In this document: in pieces, positions 42,672-51,369 of the stretch
How positions within the stretch are numbered: position 1 is the first letter of the stretch
Layout of the letters: each line of letters begins with the position of its first letter
Assembly: GCA_000817105.1 (NCBI GenBank)
Contig: JUEP01000008.1
Location: forward strand, 35,401-99,400
Length of the DNA: 64,000 nucleotides
Direction: 5' to 3'
Source of the DNA: a marine actinobacterium MedAcidi-G3
GTDB taxonomy: Bacteria > Actinomycetota > Acidimicrobiia > Acidimicrobiales > Poriferisodalaceae
Program-made: the position numbers and the translations under genes
Notes under the pieces: model-generated
Told to the model about the DNA's origin: nothing
The model's database searches: none
The model's input: only the letters and a program-made list of their open reading frames with translations

Positions 42672-43828
42672 CGGAACGAAGGTATCCCTGTGATCTCCTG
42701 TCCAAGTATCAAACCGTGGACTTCTTCAGTGCCTTCATAGGTCATAACCGACTCCATATTGTTGGCGTGGCGCATCGGGCTGTATTCAGTGCTGACACCA
42801 TTGGCACCCATCATTGCCCTGGCAGTTCGTGCTGCATCAATAGCGACCCGACAGTTGTGTCGCTTCGCCATTGAAATGTGGTGTGGGCGGATGCTGTGAT
42901 CTTCTTTGAGGCGACCAAGAGTCATGGCTTGAAGATTGGCATTCGTCATCTCGGTCAACATGTCAGCAAATTTGATTTGGTTGATCTGAAAACTTGACAG
43001 TGGCTTGCCGAATTGAGGGCGCTCCTGCTGATAGTCGAGAGCAGCGTTGTAACAGTCGCGAGCCACCCCGACGGCTCCAAACGCTATGCCATATCGGGCT
43101 TCGCTCAAGCAGCTCAATGGAGCACCAATGCTGACTGCATCGGGAAGTCTCATGGACTCATGAACTTTGACGTCATCCATGTAAAACTCGCCCGTCACTG
43201 AAGCCCGTAGCGACAGTTTGTTCTGGATCTTTCGCGCCTCAAAACCTTCAGAATCAGTGGGAACTAAGAATCCACGAAACCCTTCGTCGGTGTTAGCCCA
43301 CACGATCGCGATATCAGCGATTCCAGCGTTAGTGATCCACCGCTTTGAGCCGTTGAGTATCCAACCGTCACCATCCCTTTTGGCTCGAGTTGCCATCGAA
43401 GAAGGATCTGATCCATGGTCAGGTTCGGTTAGACCGAAACAACCAATAATTTCGCCTGCGGCCATTCCTGGTAACCACTGCTCCTTCTGCTCCTCTGACC
43501 CATATTTCCAAATTGGGAACATGCACAAAGAACCCTGAACTGACACGAAACTTCTCAGACCGCTGTCGCCTGCTTCAAGTTCCCTGCATGCAATGCCGTA
43601 TGCCATTGCCGAAGCCCCAGCACAGCCGTATCCGTCAAGGTGCATCCCCAACAAACCCATGTCTGCGATAGTTGGAACTAACTCCATTGGGAATGTCCCT
43701 GCTTCGAAATGTTCAGCGACAAGTGGTTTGAATTCGCTGTCCACAAACTTTTTAACTGTGTCGCGAATCATTTGTTCGTCATCGTTTAAGAGGACGTCTA
43801 GGCCATAGAAATCAGAAAGGTCTGCCAT
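42668..43828 (-). CDS. Glutaryl-CoA dehydrogenase-like acyl-CoA dehydrogenase
   Basis: A 386-residue acyl-CoA dehydrogenase with a strong glutaryl-CoA dehydrogenase look: DSGLRSFVSVQGSL, YGSEEQKEQWLPGMAAGE and GCFGLTEPDHGSDP. The catalytic Glu is at about residue 365 in YEGT. Glutaryl-CoA dehydrogenase converts glutaryl-CoA to crotonyl-CoA and CO2 in lysine, tryptophan and aromatic degradation; the decarboxylating residues cannot be confirmed by eye. Coupled to the nitroreductase downstream. Confidence 0.8.
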   Translation of the reverse strand: MADLSDFYGLDVLLNDDEQMIRDTVKKFVDSEFKPLVAEHFEAGTFPMELVPTIADMGLLGMHLDGYGCAGASAMAYGIACRELEAGDSGLRSFVSVQGSLCMFPIWKYGSEEQKEQWLPGMAAGEIIGCFGLTEPDHGSDPSSMATRAKRDGDGWILNGSKRWITNAGIADIAIVWANTDEGFRGFLVPTDSEGFEARKIQNKLSLRASVTGEFYMDDVKVHESMRLPDAVSIGAPLSCLSEARYGIAFGAVGVARDCYNAALDYQQERPQFGKPLSSFQINQIKFADMLTEMTNANLQAMTLGRLKEDHSIRPHHISMAKRHNCRVAIDAARTARAMMGANGVSTEYSPMRHANNMESVMTYEGTEEVHGLILGQEITGIPSFR

Positions 43829-43886
43829 ACCGGCCAGTATGTCCCCAGAACGACCACTGCCGCTATTTCCTTGTCAGACTTTTATT

Positions 43887-44717
43887 TTAATTCGTTTCCA
43901 CGGGACGGTCGTCGCTGTTGCTCCACTGCGACCATGAGCCGGCATATAGGCGAGCTTTACCTAAACCAGCATGTTCAAAGGCCAATAAATTGTGGCATGC
44001 GCTTACCCCGGATCCGCAGTACATCACTGTGGATTGTTCGCTGCCGCAGCCAGCTCTTTCGAAACGTTCGCGCAGTTCATCAGGAGATTGGAAATAGCCA
44101 TTAGCAGCCAAGTTGTTAGCGAAGGGAAGATTTGTTGCCCCTGGGATGTGACCTGCTTGAGGGTCGACAGGTTCGTACTCACCTGAGAAGCGATCTGGGC
44201 TTCGAGAATCGACCAACGTTTCACCTGACGTTTGGCCTGCCAATTCAGCGGCGTCAGCATCTGCGAATAACTCCTGAGGCCATTCACGGATCGGATGGTC
44301 GACTGCTTCTCGAACCGATGAGTGTGTTTCTAATTCGCCTGTCCAGGCTTGCAACCCGCCATCTAGTAACGCCGCGTCGTGGCCAACGATTCGCAACATC
44401 CAGACCAAACGACCGGCAGACATGCCTCCGCTGTCGTCGTAGGCCACAACTGGAGTTTTGTGGCTGATACCAAGCGATCCCAAGCTGGAAGCGAACGAGG
44501 CAGCAGCTGGCATCGGATGACGTCCCTCCGACTTTCTTGGCAGGGTTGCCAAATGTTCATCCAGATCCACGAAGATTGCTCCAGGGATATGACCTTCATT
44601 GTATTTTTGGCGACCAGGTGTTCGGTCGAGGTACCAACGAACATCACAAAAAACTGCGTCTTGGCGATTTGAGAGTTGTTCTAAAGAGACAATAGGAGGC
44701 AGACGGTTTGTGTTCAT
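43887..44717 (-). CDS. Thiosulfate/3-mercaptopyruvate sulfurtransferase (two rhodanese domains)
   Basis: A 276-residue sulfurtransferase of two rhodanese domains; only the C-terminal one carries the active Cys, in CGSGVSA near residue 235-241. That loop is closer to 3-mercaptopyruvate sulfurtransferase (CGSGVT) than to thiosulfate rhodanese (CRKGVT). The ATG at 44717 overlaps the stop of the metallo-hydrolase upstream (ATGA), so it is chosen over 44738. The pair resembles sulfide/persulfide-handling modules in which a metallo-beta-lactamase-fold persulfide dioxygenase partners a rhodanese (inference). Confidence 0.83.
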   Translation of the reverse strand: MNTNRLPPIVSLEQLSNRQDAVFCDVRWYLDRTPGRQKYNEGHIPGAIFVDLDEHLATLPRKSEGRHPMPAAASFASSLGSLGISHKTPVVAYDDSGGMSAGRLVWMLRIVGHDAALLDGGLQAWTGELETHSSVREAVDHPIREWPQELFADADAAELAGQTSGETLVDSRSPDRFSGEYEPVDPQAGHIPGATNLPFANNLAANGYFQSPDELRERFERAGCGSEQSTVMYCGSGVSACHNLLAFEHAGLGKARLYAGSWSQWSNSDDRPVETN

Positions 44718-45430
44718 TGGCCGAACATCATCATCCACTGTTCCTGAGAATCTGGTTTAAACACGTAGTTCATTTCCCTCGTCATTCCCATGGTTGCTGA
44801 GGAATGAAACGAGTAGCGGTGCCCAGGGAAGAGGACGGTGTCATCTGGGACCTTCGCCAATGTGTGATGAATGGAGTGATACATCGCTGCAGCGTCACTT
44901 CCGGGTAAGTCTGTGCGTCCGCAGCCTTCCAAGAACAGAGTGTCGCCAGCAACCAATGTTCCTTCGACCAGAAAACATTGACTACCGGGTGTGTGTCCGG
45001 GGGTGTGTAACAAGTCGACCCGAATTTCACCGACAAGAATATGGTCTCCAGGACCGTGCACTTCGAGATCTCCATCGCTGACTTCGGTCACCTTCTTTAC
45101 GAGGTCGGCTTCTTCTGCTTGCACATGGATTTTTGTGCCTTTGATTTCCAATAACTCTCGGACGCCTTCGATGGTGTGTCCCATCATTGATCCGCCGACA
45201 TGATCAGGGTGGTAGTGACTGGCAAGTACACCTGAGAGGTTCATATCGTCGTGGTCGAGAATCCCTAATATGTCGCTCACACCGTACGCGGGGTCAACCA
45301 CTATGGCGTCGCGAGTTTCTCGGTCTCCTATGAGGTAAACAAAATTTGCCATTTGGGCGGCCATGGGGTCGTCTGTCGCGAAATCGCGGCCTGAAAGTAG
45401 CTGACGAAAATAGAACCGGTCACTGGTCAT
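44714..45430 (-). CDS. MBL-fold metallo-hydrolase (GloB/ETHE1-like)
   Basis: A 238-residue metallo-beta-lactamase-fold protein. The metal motif HYHPDHVGG, the second His in HTPGHTPGS, the Asp region VAGDTLFLEGCGRTDLPG and the last His in FPGHRYS are intact. The GCGRTD segment occurs in the glyoxalase II and ETHE1 persulfide-dioxygenase branches. Translational coupling to the rhodanese favours a persulfide role. ATG 45430 is chosen over 45472 as the fold starts at once. Diverges from the ClC channel across 115 bases. Confidence 0.8.
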   Translation of the reverse strand: MTSDRFYFRQLLSGRDFATDDPMAAQMANFVYLIGDRETRDAIVVDPAYGVSDILGILDHDDMNLSGVLASHYHPDHVGGSMMGHTIEGVRELLEIKGTKIHVQAEEADLVKKVTEVSDGDLEVHGPGDHILVGEIRVDLLHTPGHTPGSQCFLVEGTLVAGDTLFLEGCGRTDLPGSDAAAMYHSIHHTLAKVPDDTVLFPGHRYSFHSSATMGMTREMNYVFKPDSQEQWMMMFGQ

Positions 45431-45545
45431 ACAGACAAGGTTAGCGACAGGTCGAAAACCTGGTTGATTCAACGGTTACCGAACCAACTTTGTTCCTAAT
45501 GCACGGCATCATGGTGGTAATGAACTTTCAGATAATCAGCTTGCA

Positions 45546-47216
45546 ATGAGAAACCGAATTCTCCGTTTTCTCACTTACTCAGCGGTAGGTGTAGTAACCG
45601 GGTTGATTGTCGCAGGTGTTGTGGTCGTAGCAGAAAAAGTTTTGCTCGACGCTGTCCTGCATCGCAATCTTTTGCAACAAGCCTTTGCTCCAGCGCTAGG
45701 TCTCTGGATAGCGGTGTTGTTGCTGCGGTGGTCGGACTCAGGGAACCCTTTGTCACCTTCCACCTCCGAGGAGTACATCCGCAGTTACCACAACAAGTCC
45801 TATGTATTAAAGGTCCTCCACCTCCCGTTCCGGTTACTTGCTGGTGTCGCCACCGTTGGTCTCGGAGGCGCAGCGGGGTTGGAAGGCCCAGCTATTTATG
45901 CGGGGGCAACGACAGGGTCCGCGATTCAACGCCGTCTATCGTGGCTTTTCCGTGACAAAGATGGGCAGGCACTTCTTGTCGCAGGAGCAGCTGCGGGAGT
46001 AAGCGCTGTGTTTCAAGCCCCAGCGACCGGTGTGTTGTTTGCCTTGGAGTCTCCCTACAAAGGTGATTTAGGTCGACGAGCACTGCTGCCAGCTTTGTTA
46101 TCAAGCGCGTCAAGCTATGTGACCTTTGTGCTTGTCAGTGGTTTGGACGACGATCTTCCATTTGAAGTACCCACCGATCTCGTGCGAGTCGGGTTTGGGC
46201 AGCGGGAGCTATTGGGCGCAGCGATAGTTGGAGCCTTGTGTGGGCTGGCGGCAATGGTCTTTAGTCGGGCGATTAAAGGAGCGAAACAGCTCCAAAGATC
46301 ACAACCATGGTGGGTGATGGCGACTGCCGGCAGTCTGATTGCGGCTGGGTTAGTGCTGTTAAGTGACGTGCTGTTCGGCGCGCCGCTATCGATGGGCCCG
46401 ACAGCGGAAGGACAGGTTCTTCTATGGGTGTTGAACCCGGATGAAGCGTTACCGATGCTCGGCATGCTTTTAGCGATCAGACTGGTGGCAACCTCAACAG
46501 TGATCGCCAGCGGAGGAGTGGGAGGAGTGTTCATTCCTCTCGCAGTCTTAGGTTTGATCATCGGACGGATTGTCGGCGGATGGATCGATGTCGGCCCTGA
46601 ATCTATGGCGTTCTTCCCGTTTATTGGGGTGGCAGCGTTCCTGGCTGCTGGATATCGAACGCCGCTCGCTGCTGTGATGTTTGTGGCTGAGTCGACAGGC
46701 GCACCGGCGTTCGTTGTTCCTGGCCTGATAGCGGTAGCTGTAAGTCAGGTCGTTGTCGGTAGTTCGTCTGTCTCGGACTATCAGCGCGATACGCGAGTTG
46801 GACACTTAGAACGCCGTTTCCAAATGCCGATCACGTCTGCGATGAAAAGAGAATTCCGGACAGTCGCAGGCACTGATTCGGTTGCCGATTTTGTATGGAA
46901 GTTCGCGTTTCCCCAAAAACAACTAGAAGCTGTTGTTACTGATGAAGACGGACAATTCCAAGGAATTGTGAAAGTCAGCGATGCTGGAGACATCGATCAA
47001 GACCAGTGGTCCACGACGAAATGCACCGACATCATGATTAACGAATTATCGCCTGCCAGATTGTCGTGGACTGTTCGGGAAGTCAGTGCACTGATGGAAG
47101 AAGCTGGAACAGATATTTATCCAGTCGTCGATACTGCCGGACGGGTTGTGGGAGTTGTAACTGAGCAAAGCATTGTTAATGTCGTTGAACTGCTTGACGA
47201 AACACAAGGGGGTTAA
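45546..47216 (+). CDS. ClC-family chloride channel/transporter with CBS domains
   Basis: A 556-residue ClC protein. The selectivity segments are GGAAGLEGP near residue 107-115, where the gating Glu (E148 in E. coli ClC) is kept, and GGVGGVFIPLAVLG further on. Hydrophobic helices run to about residue 430, followed by a cytosolic pair of CBS domains (TSAMKREFRTVAGTDSVAD; CTDIMINELSP; DTAGRVVGVVTEQSIV), which may bind adenine nucleotides. It moves Cl- or another small anion, with or without proton exchange. The nitroreductase follows after two bases. Confidence 0.88.
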   Translation: MRNRILRFLTYSAVGVVTGLIVAGVVVVAEKVLLDAVLHRNLLQQAFAPALGLWIAVLLLRWSDSGNPLSPSTSEEYIRSYHNKSYVLKVLHLPFRLLAGVATVGLGGAAGLEGPAIYAGATTGSAIQRRLSWLFRDKDGQALLVAGAAAGVSAVFQAPATGVLFALESPYKGDLGRRALLPALLSSASSYVTFVLVSGLDDDLPFEVPTDLVRVGFGQRELLGAAIVGALCGLAAMVFSRAIKGAKQLQRSQPWWVMATAGSLIAAGLVLLSDVLFGAPLSMGPTAEGQVLLWVLNPDEALPMLGMLLAIRLVATSTVIASGGVGGVFIPLAVLGLIIGRIVGGWIDVGPESMAFFPFIGVAAFLAAGYRTPLAAVMFVAESTGAPAFVVPGLIAVAVSQVVVGSSSVSDYQRDTRVGHLERRFQMPITSAMKREFRTVAGTDSVADFVWKFAFPQKQLEAVVTDEDGQFQGIVKVSDAGDIDQDQWSTTKCTDIMINELSPARLSWTVREVSALMEEAGTDIYPVVDTAGRVVGVVTEQSIVNVVELLDETQGG

Positions 47217-47218
47217 GT

Positions 47219-47947
47219 GTGTCAGAACCCGAAGAACTAGGTCTGCTTGAGGGGTTGGCTACGACTCGAGCTATTCGGCGCTATCTACCTGAACCCATTC
47301 CTGAAGAGGATCTCAACACAATCCTGTGGCACGCAGGACGAGCTCCTTCGGGATCCAACCGCCAAAAATTTAGATTCCTCGTGCTTCGCGACGGCCCGAA
47401 AGCTCGAGCCGCTAAATCGTTACTTGGTGAATCATTTCGCGCTGGCTGGAATGAGAAGCGCTCGAACGATGGATATGACGCAGGGTCTGGTGAAGCAGGA
47501 GATTCTCCGAAAGCACGGATGGCTCGCACGATGCAACATTTTGTCGACCACTTTGAAGACACCCCTGTTGTTGTGTTGGCATGCCTCATTCGTTACCGAC
47601 CAGAAAACTACGCGGAAGGATCCTCAGTTTTTCCAGCCGTGCAAAACCTGATGCTCGCCGCGCGAGCATTGGGTTATGGAGGTGTGATTACTGGCTGGCA
47701 CACCAATGTCGAACCGGAACTTCGCGAGATATTGAACATTCCTAAGGAAGTAGCCATTCATGCGACAATCCCGATGGGTAAACCTGCTGGTCGCCATGGC
47801 CCCGTTCGACGCCGCCCACTCCAAGAAATCGTGTACGAAGATCAATGGGAACAGGAAGCGCCATGGGCAACAGACCCCGATGGCACCACCTTCACTTCCG
47901 CTGGCCCACCTAAAGGCACACCGGTAGAGCCCAGCATTAGGAAATAA
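47219..47947 (+). CDS. Nitroreductase-family FMN oxidoreductase
   Basis: A 242-residue nitroreductase-family protein. It has TTRAIRRYLPEPI near the N-terminus, APSGSNRQKFRF in the FMN site, and a GYGGVITGWHT segment. GTG start at 47219, two bases after the ClC stop, with aaggggg upstream. The C-terminal 30 residues are Pro/Thr-rich and probably disordered. It differs in sequence and length from the other four nitroreductases. Substrate unknown. Convergent with larC. Confidence 0.8.
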   Translation: MSEPEELGLLEGLATTRAIRRYLPEPIPEEDLNTILWHAGRAPSGSNRQKFRFLVLRDGPKARAAKSLLGESFRAGWNEKRSNDGYDAGSGEAGDSPKARMARTMQHFVDHFEDTPVVVLACLIRYRPENYAEGSSVFPAVQNLMLAARALGYGGVITGWHTNVEPELREILNIPKEVAIHATIPMGKPAGRHGPVRRRPLQEIVYEDQWEQEAPWATDPDGTTFTSAGPPKGTPVEPSIRK

Positions 47948-47953
47948 GTTCGC

Positions 47954-49126
47954 TTACAGGTCGTTGGCGAGCGCCTCAGCTCGAGCTGCGACTTCCTGTG
48001 TAGGCAACCCCAGCGCTTTCGCCGCGACCGCGACTTGGTCGAATTCGGCTTTGACTCTGACATCACTAATTTTCACATCGATGTCGTAACCGTCAACATC
48101 GACTGTGACGGTGCGTCGTTGCACAACAACACGTTCAAGCTGACGTGTACGCACACCCAAACTCCCCGTCAATGACATCACCAACACAGCTAACTCAGCT
48201 GTTTGAGGAGGAGTAGTAAGTACCGACAATGTGTGGGCCGGCCGATTTTTCTTCATAACAATGGGTGTGACCCATGCATCGAGTGCACCGGCCTCCATCA
48301 GTTCGGTGATCGAATGACCCAACTGCTCACCGGTGATGTCATCCAGATTCGTAGCTAACTCAATAACTGTCTCTGTTCGATGATCTGAGGCAGAGCCTGT
48401 CTCAGGTGCTGTACCAATAATGACTTGTGTGACGTTGGCCCGATCAAGTAATTCTCGGGTTCCAGCCCCATACCCCGATCCGGTGATGGTCATATCGGGG
48501 AGCGGTCCGACCGATTCGGCGAGACCTTTGATGAGTGCAGCACCAGTTGGTGTTGTGAGCTCCAAGTTGACGTCGACACCCACTGTTGGAACATCTTCTA
48601 AGAGATTTACTACTGCTGGCGGAGGGTTGGGGAGTATTCCATGGGCGGCAGAAATTGCGCCAATCCCAACAGCTATTGGCGCTGAAGCGATCTGTTCGAT
48701 GTCTAGTGACTCCAAGGCGGCACAAGAACCAACGATGTCGACAATTGCGTCGAGTGCGCCGACTTCATGAAAATGAACCTCGTCGGGAGACACGCCATGA
48801 ACTTTGCCCTCGGCTATCGCCAAAACTTCGAACACGATGAGACTTCGCGTTTTCACCCGATCAGGGAGATCTGCTTGCTCAAGTAGAGACTGAATGTCTT
48901 TCCAATGACGGTGATGGTGTTGTTCAGGGGCGTCAACAACGGCTCGCGTAGCACGGATCCCATTGCGATCTACTTTTTCTGTCGATAATGCCCAACCATC
49001 AATGTTGAGGCCGTTGAGTGTCGTTACGACGAAGTCGAGGTCAGCTCCGGCATCAAGTAACGCGCCGAGCGTCATGTCGCCAGCTATCCCCGAAAATGGG
49101 TGAAACCAGGCGACCCGGTGAGTCAT
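47954..49126 (-). CDS. larC: LarC nickel insertion protein (pyridinium-3,5-bisthiocarboxylate mononucleotide nickel chelatase)
   Basis: A 390-residue CTP-dependent cyclometallase that places nickel in the pincer cofactor of lactate racemase-type enzymes. Recognised by FHPFSGIAGDMTLGALLDAGAD at the N-terminus, FHEVGALDAIVDI near the middle, and the C-terminal domain. It is a single uninterrupted ORF, while in several organisms LarC is made by a programmed frameshift. Start overlaps larB stop (ATGA). Confidence 0.9.
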   Translation of the reverse strand: MTHRVAWFHPFSGIAGDMTLGALLDAGADLDFVVTTLNGLNIDGWALSTEKVDRNGIRATRAVVDAPEQHHHRHWKDIQSLLEQADLPDRVKTRSLIVFEVLAIAEGKVHGVSPDEVHFHEVGALDAIVDIVGSCAALESLDIEQIASAPIAVGIGAISAAHGILPNPPPAVVNLLEDVPTVGVDVNLELTTPTGAALIKGLAESVGPLPDMTITGSGYGAGTRELLDRANVTQVIIGTAPETGSASDHRTETVIELATNLDDITGEQLGHSITELMEAGALDAWVTPIVMKKNRPAHTLSVLTTPPQTAELAVLVMSLTGSLGVRTRQLERVVVQRRTVTVDVDGYDIDVKISDVRVKAEFDQVAVAAKALGLPTQEVAARAEALANDL

Positions 49127-49872
49127 GAACGGTTCCTGTTGTCGATGATGCGCATCGTCGCCATTGCTGCTCCAAAACCATTATCAATACCCACAACAGT
49201 GATGCCAGCGGCGCAGGCAGCATGCATAGCTAACAAAGCAGTCACTCCTTCGAGAGCCGCGCCGTACCCGACGCTAGTTGGCACTGCTATCACTGGAGCT
49301 GAAGCTAAGCCGCCGATCGCAGTAGCTAGCGCTCCTTCCATCCCGGCGATAGTGATGATTACTTCAGCATCAAGGAGTTCGTCGAGGCTTGCGAGGAGAC
49401 GATGAAGTCCGGCTACACCAACGTCTGTTACGCGGGTCGCAGTGATTCCATGTGCTTGAAGCACAGCACACGCCTCTTCGGCTACAGGAAGATCAGCTGT
49501 GCCTGCTGATGCAACCACAACTTTGTTGTCGCGTTTGTTAGCCGAGCGCCACACCACGGTTGTGTCAACAACTAGGCCACCAGGGTGTGCGTCTGCGACA
49601 GCATTGATTTGTGGTTCGCTGGCTCGAGTTAACAAGACAGGCCCTGAACCGTTCTCGAGTAGCTCAGCAACTATAGATACGCATTGTTCAGGCGATTTGT
49701 TAGGGCCATAGATGGCTTCTGGAACGCCCGTTCGAAGATTGCGGTGGTGATCTATTTTTGCGTGCCCGAGATCAGCGAAAGGGAGGCGACGCAAAGAATT
49801 CAATGCGTCGTCGGGGCCGATAGTTCCGGCCTTTACTTGTTCGAGAAGTTCTAGAAGCTCTAATTCGTTCAT
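49123..49872 (-). CDS. larB: LarB, pyridinium-3,5-biscarboxylic acid mononucleotide synthase
   Basis: A 249-residue AIR-carboxylase-fold protein that carboxylates nicotinic acid adenine dinucleotide in the first step of the nickel-pincer cofactor pathway. The AIRC-like core is visible in VVASAGTADLPVAEEAC, and in ITIAGMEGALATAIGGL and APVIAVPTSVGYGA. The ATG at 49872 is preferred over 49935, since the latter would overlap the divergent pheA start. It is coupled to larC. No larE (sulfur transferase) or larA (racemase) is in the window. Confidence 0.9.
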   Translation of the reverse strand: MNELELLELLEQVKAGTIGPDDALNSLRRLPFADLGHAKIDHHRNLRTGVPEAIYGPNKSPEQCVSIVAELLENGSGPVLLTRASEPQINAVADAHPGGLVVDTTVVWRSANKRDNKVVVASAGTADLPVAEEACAVLQAHGITATRVTDVGVAGLHRLLASLDELLDAEVIITIAGMEGALATAIGGLASAPVIAVPTSVGYGAALEGVTALLAMHAACAAGITVVGIDNGFGAAMATMRIIDNRNRS

Positions 49873-49906
49873 AATCTTTGGTTCTTGAGGCGTATCCTGC
49901 CACGAA

Positions 49907-50875
49907 GTGAGTACTAATGAGCCATCAATGAACATTCAAGTTGTTTCTCCCGTGACGCGGGTTGGTTTCATGGGCCCCCATGGCACCTTCACTGAGCAGG
50001 CTCTTTTAAGCCAAAAAGACCTTGCCGCAGCCGACACTCAACCCTTTGATTCGATCCCAGACGTGTTGAACGGATTGATTACGAGCGAAGTTGATTTAGG
50101 TTTTGTTCCGATAGAAAACGCAATAGAGGGTGCCGTAAACGTCACTCAAGATGCTTTGGCGTTTGATTTAGATCTGCGTATTCAGCGTGAAGTTGTTCTT
50201 GACGTGCAACTCAACTTGTTAGCGCTACCTGGCACGCAATTGAATGACATCCACACCGTCGTTTCCTTTCCGGTCGCTGTCGCACAATGCCGTAACTTTC
50301 TGCGTGACCAGCTCCCTAAAGCAGAGATACAAGCCGCAACTTCCACAGCGGAAGCAGCTCGCCACGTAGGAGAGCAGAGCCTCGAAGGTGTCGCCACTAT
50401 CTCAAATCCCTTAGCGGCAGAGCTTTATGGTCTTGAAGCAGTCGCTGAAGCTGTTGAAGACCACACCGGAAATCAAACCAGGTTCTTGTTGTTGGCTCGC
50501 GAAGGTGTCCCGGTAGCCACCGGTCATGACAAGACGAGTGTTGTTGTGTTCCAGCGAGCTAATGAGCCTGGGAGCTTGTTAGCGATCTTGCATGAGTTCG
50601 CTGCCCGAAATATAGATCTCACTCGTCTCGAATCGAGACCGACCCGTCGAGTATTGGGCGACTACTGCTTTCTCCTCGACTTCGAAGGTCATATTGGTGA
50701 CGAAGTAGTTGCGGATTGTTTGCGGGATCTAAAAATGAAACAGGGTGACATCAAATTTTTAGGTTCCTATCCCGCTGCAGGACACGACGGTGAACAAGTT
50801 CGACGCGATAGCAATGCGAATTGGCGTGAAGCCGCAAACTGGGTAGAAGAACTTCGCGGTCAAACAACTAAGTGA
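49907..50875 (+). CDS. pheA: Prephenate dehydratase
   Basis: A 322-residue monofunctional prephenate dehydratase converting prephenate to phenylpyruvate in phenylalanine synthesis. The PDT domain (residues about 20-195) has GPHGTFTEQAL, VPIENAIEGAV and the catalytic TRF in NQTRFLLL. A C-terminal ACT domain with the ESRPTRR motif senses phenylalanine. The GTG at 49907 is reported; the in-frame ATG at 49928 also fits, and neither has a strong ribosome site. A chorismate mutase domain is absent. Confidence 0.9.
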   Translation: MSTNEPSMNIQVVSPVTRVGFMGPHGTFTEQALLSQKDLAAADTQPFDSIPDVLNGLITSEVDLGFVPIENAIEGAVNVTQDALAFDLDLRIQREVVLDVQLNLLALPGTQLNDIHTVVSFPVAVAQCRNFLRDQLPKAEIQAATSTAEAARHVGEQSLEGVATISNPLAAELYGLEAVAEAVEDHTGNQTRFLLLAREGVPVATGHDKTSVVVFQRANEPGSLLAILHEFAARNIDLTRLESRPTRRVLGDYCFLLDFEGHIGDEVVADCLRDLKMKQGDIKFLGSYPAAGHDGEQVRRDSNANWREAANWVEELRGQTTK

Positions 50876-50879
50876 GAAA

Positions 50880-50967
50880 TGGCGGAGGGCGGGGGATTCG
50901 AACCCCCGGAGGCTTGCACCTCGACGGTTTTCAAGACCGTTGCATTCGTCCGCTCTGCCAGCCCTCC
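50880..50967 (-). tRNA. tRNA-Ser (TGA)
   Basis: A class II tRNA with acceptor arms GGAGGGC and GCCCTCC, discriminator G and an encoded CCA at 50880-50882. The anticodon loop CTTGAAA carries TGA, with a long variable arm and T-loop GTTCGAA. It is transcribed on the minus strand, convergent with pheA. Confidence 0.95.
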
Positions 50968-51082
50968 GCAAATGACAGTACCGGTCTGACGTGGATGATC
51001 CACGCTTCTAAGCCGTAGGATGTGGCCGTTCACTCAAGCACCTTTCGAGGTGTAGCGGTGGGCAGTGGCGGTTCGCCGTCAA

Positions 51083-51171
51083 GGAGAGGTGACAGAGTCT
51101 GGTCGAATGTGCTTCCCTGCTAAGGAAGTGACTGCTCACGCGGTCCGTGGGTTCAAATCCCACCCTCTCCG
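51083..51171 (+). tRNA. tRNA-Ser (GCT)
   Basis: An 89-base class II tRNA with acceptor arms GGAGAGG and CCTCTCC, discriminator G, anticodon GCT in the loop CTGCTAA on the stem CTTCC/GGAAG, and a long variable arm. CCA is not encoded. Confidence 0.95.
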
Positions 51172-51191
51172 CAACATCCGAACATAAAGTT

Positions 51192-51219
51192 TTCACAATC
51201 GGGTGGGACTGCGTACACT
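51192..51219 (+). promoter_or_regulatory. Candidate sigma70-type promoter for tRNA-Arg
   Basis: TTCACA at 51192-51197 and TACACT at 51214-51219 are spaced by 16 bases; the last base lies 13 bases before the tRNA-Arg 5-prime end. This fits -35 and -10 elements in position and sequence, but it is by inspection only. Confidence 0.4.
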
Positions 51220-51232
51220 GCGGTCCTCGAAT

Positions 51233-51309
51233 GCGCCTCTAGCTCAGTTGGATAGAGCGTCTGGCTACGGACCAGAAGGTCGGGGGTTCGAATCCCTCGG
51301 GGCGCGCCA
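51233..51309 (+). tRNA. tRNA-Arg (ACG)
   Basis: A 77-base tRNA with encoded CCA. The acceptor arms are GCGCCTC and GGGGCGC (one T-G wobble), D-arm AGCTCAGTTGG, anticodon ACG in loop CTACGGA on stem TCTGG/CCAGA, and T-loop GTTCGAA. The A34 is normally edited to inosine by TadA to read CGU, CGC and CGA. Confidence 0.96.
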
Positions 51310-51369
51310 AACAATTCTGTATTTTTCACGGGATGACCCTGGTGAAAAATCCACTGAACAGCCAGGTTG

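Noticed and set aside
51322..51349. Inverted repeat TTTTTCAC...GTGAAAAA with a GGG/CCC core after tRNA-Arg
   Set aside because: The U-rich part is on the 5-prime side of the hairpin in either strand, so it does not have the polarity of an intrinsic terminator; a stem-loop is possible but no function can be assigned.
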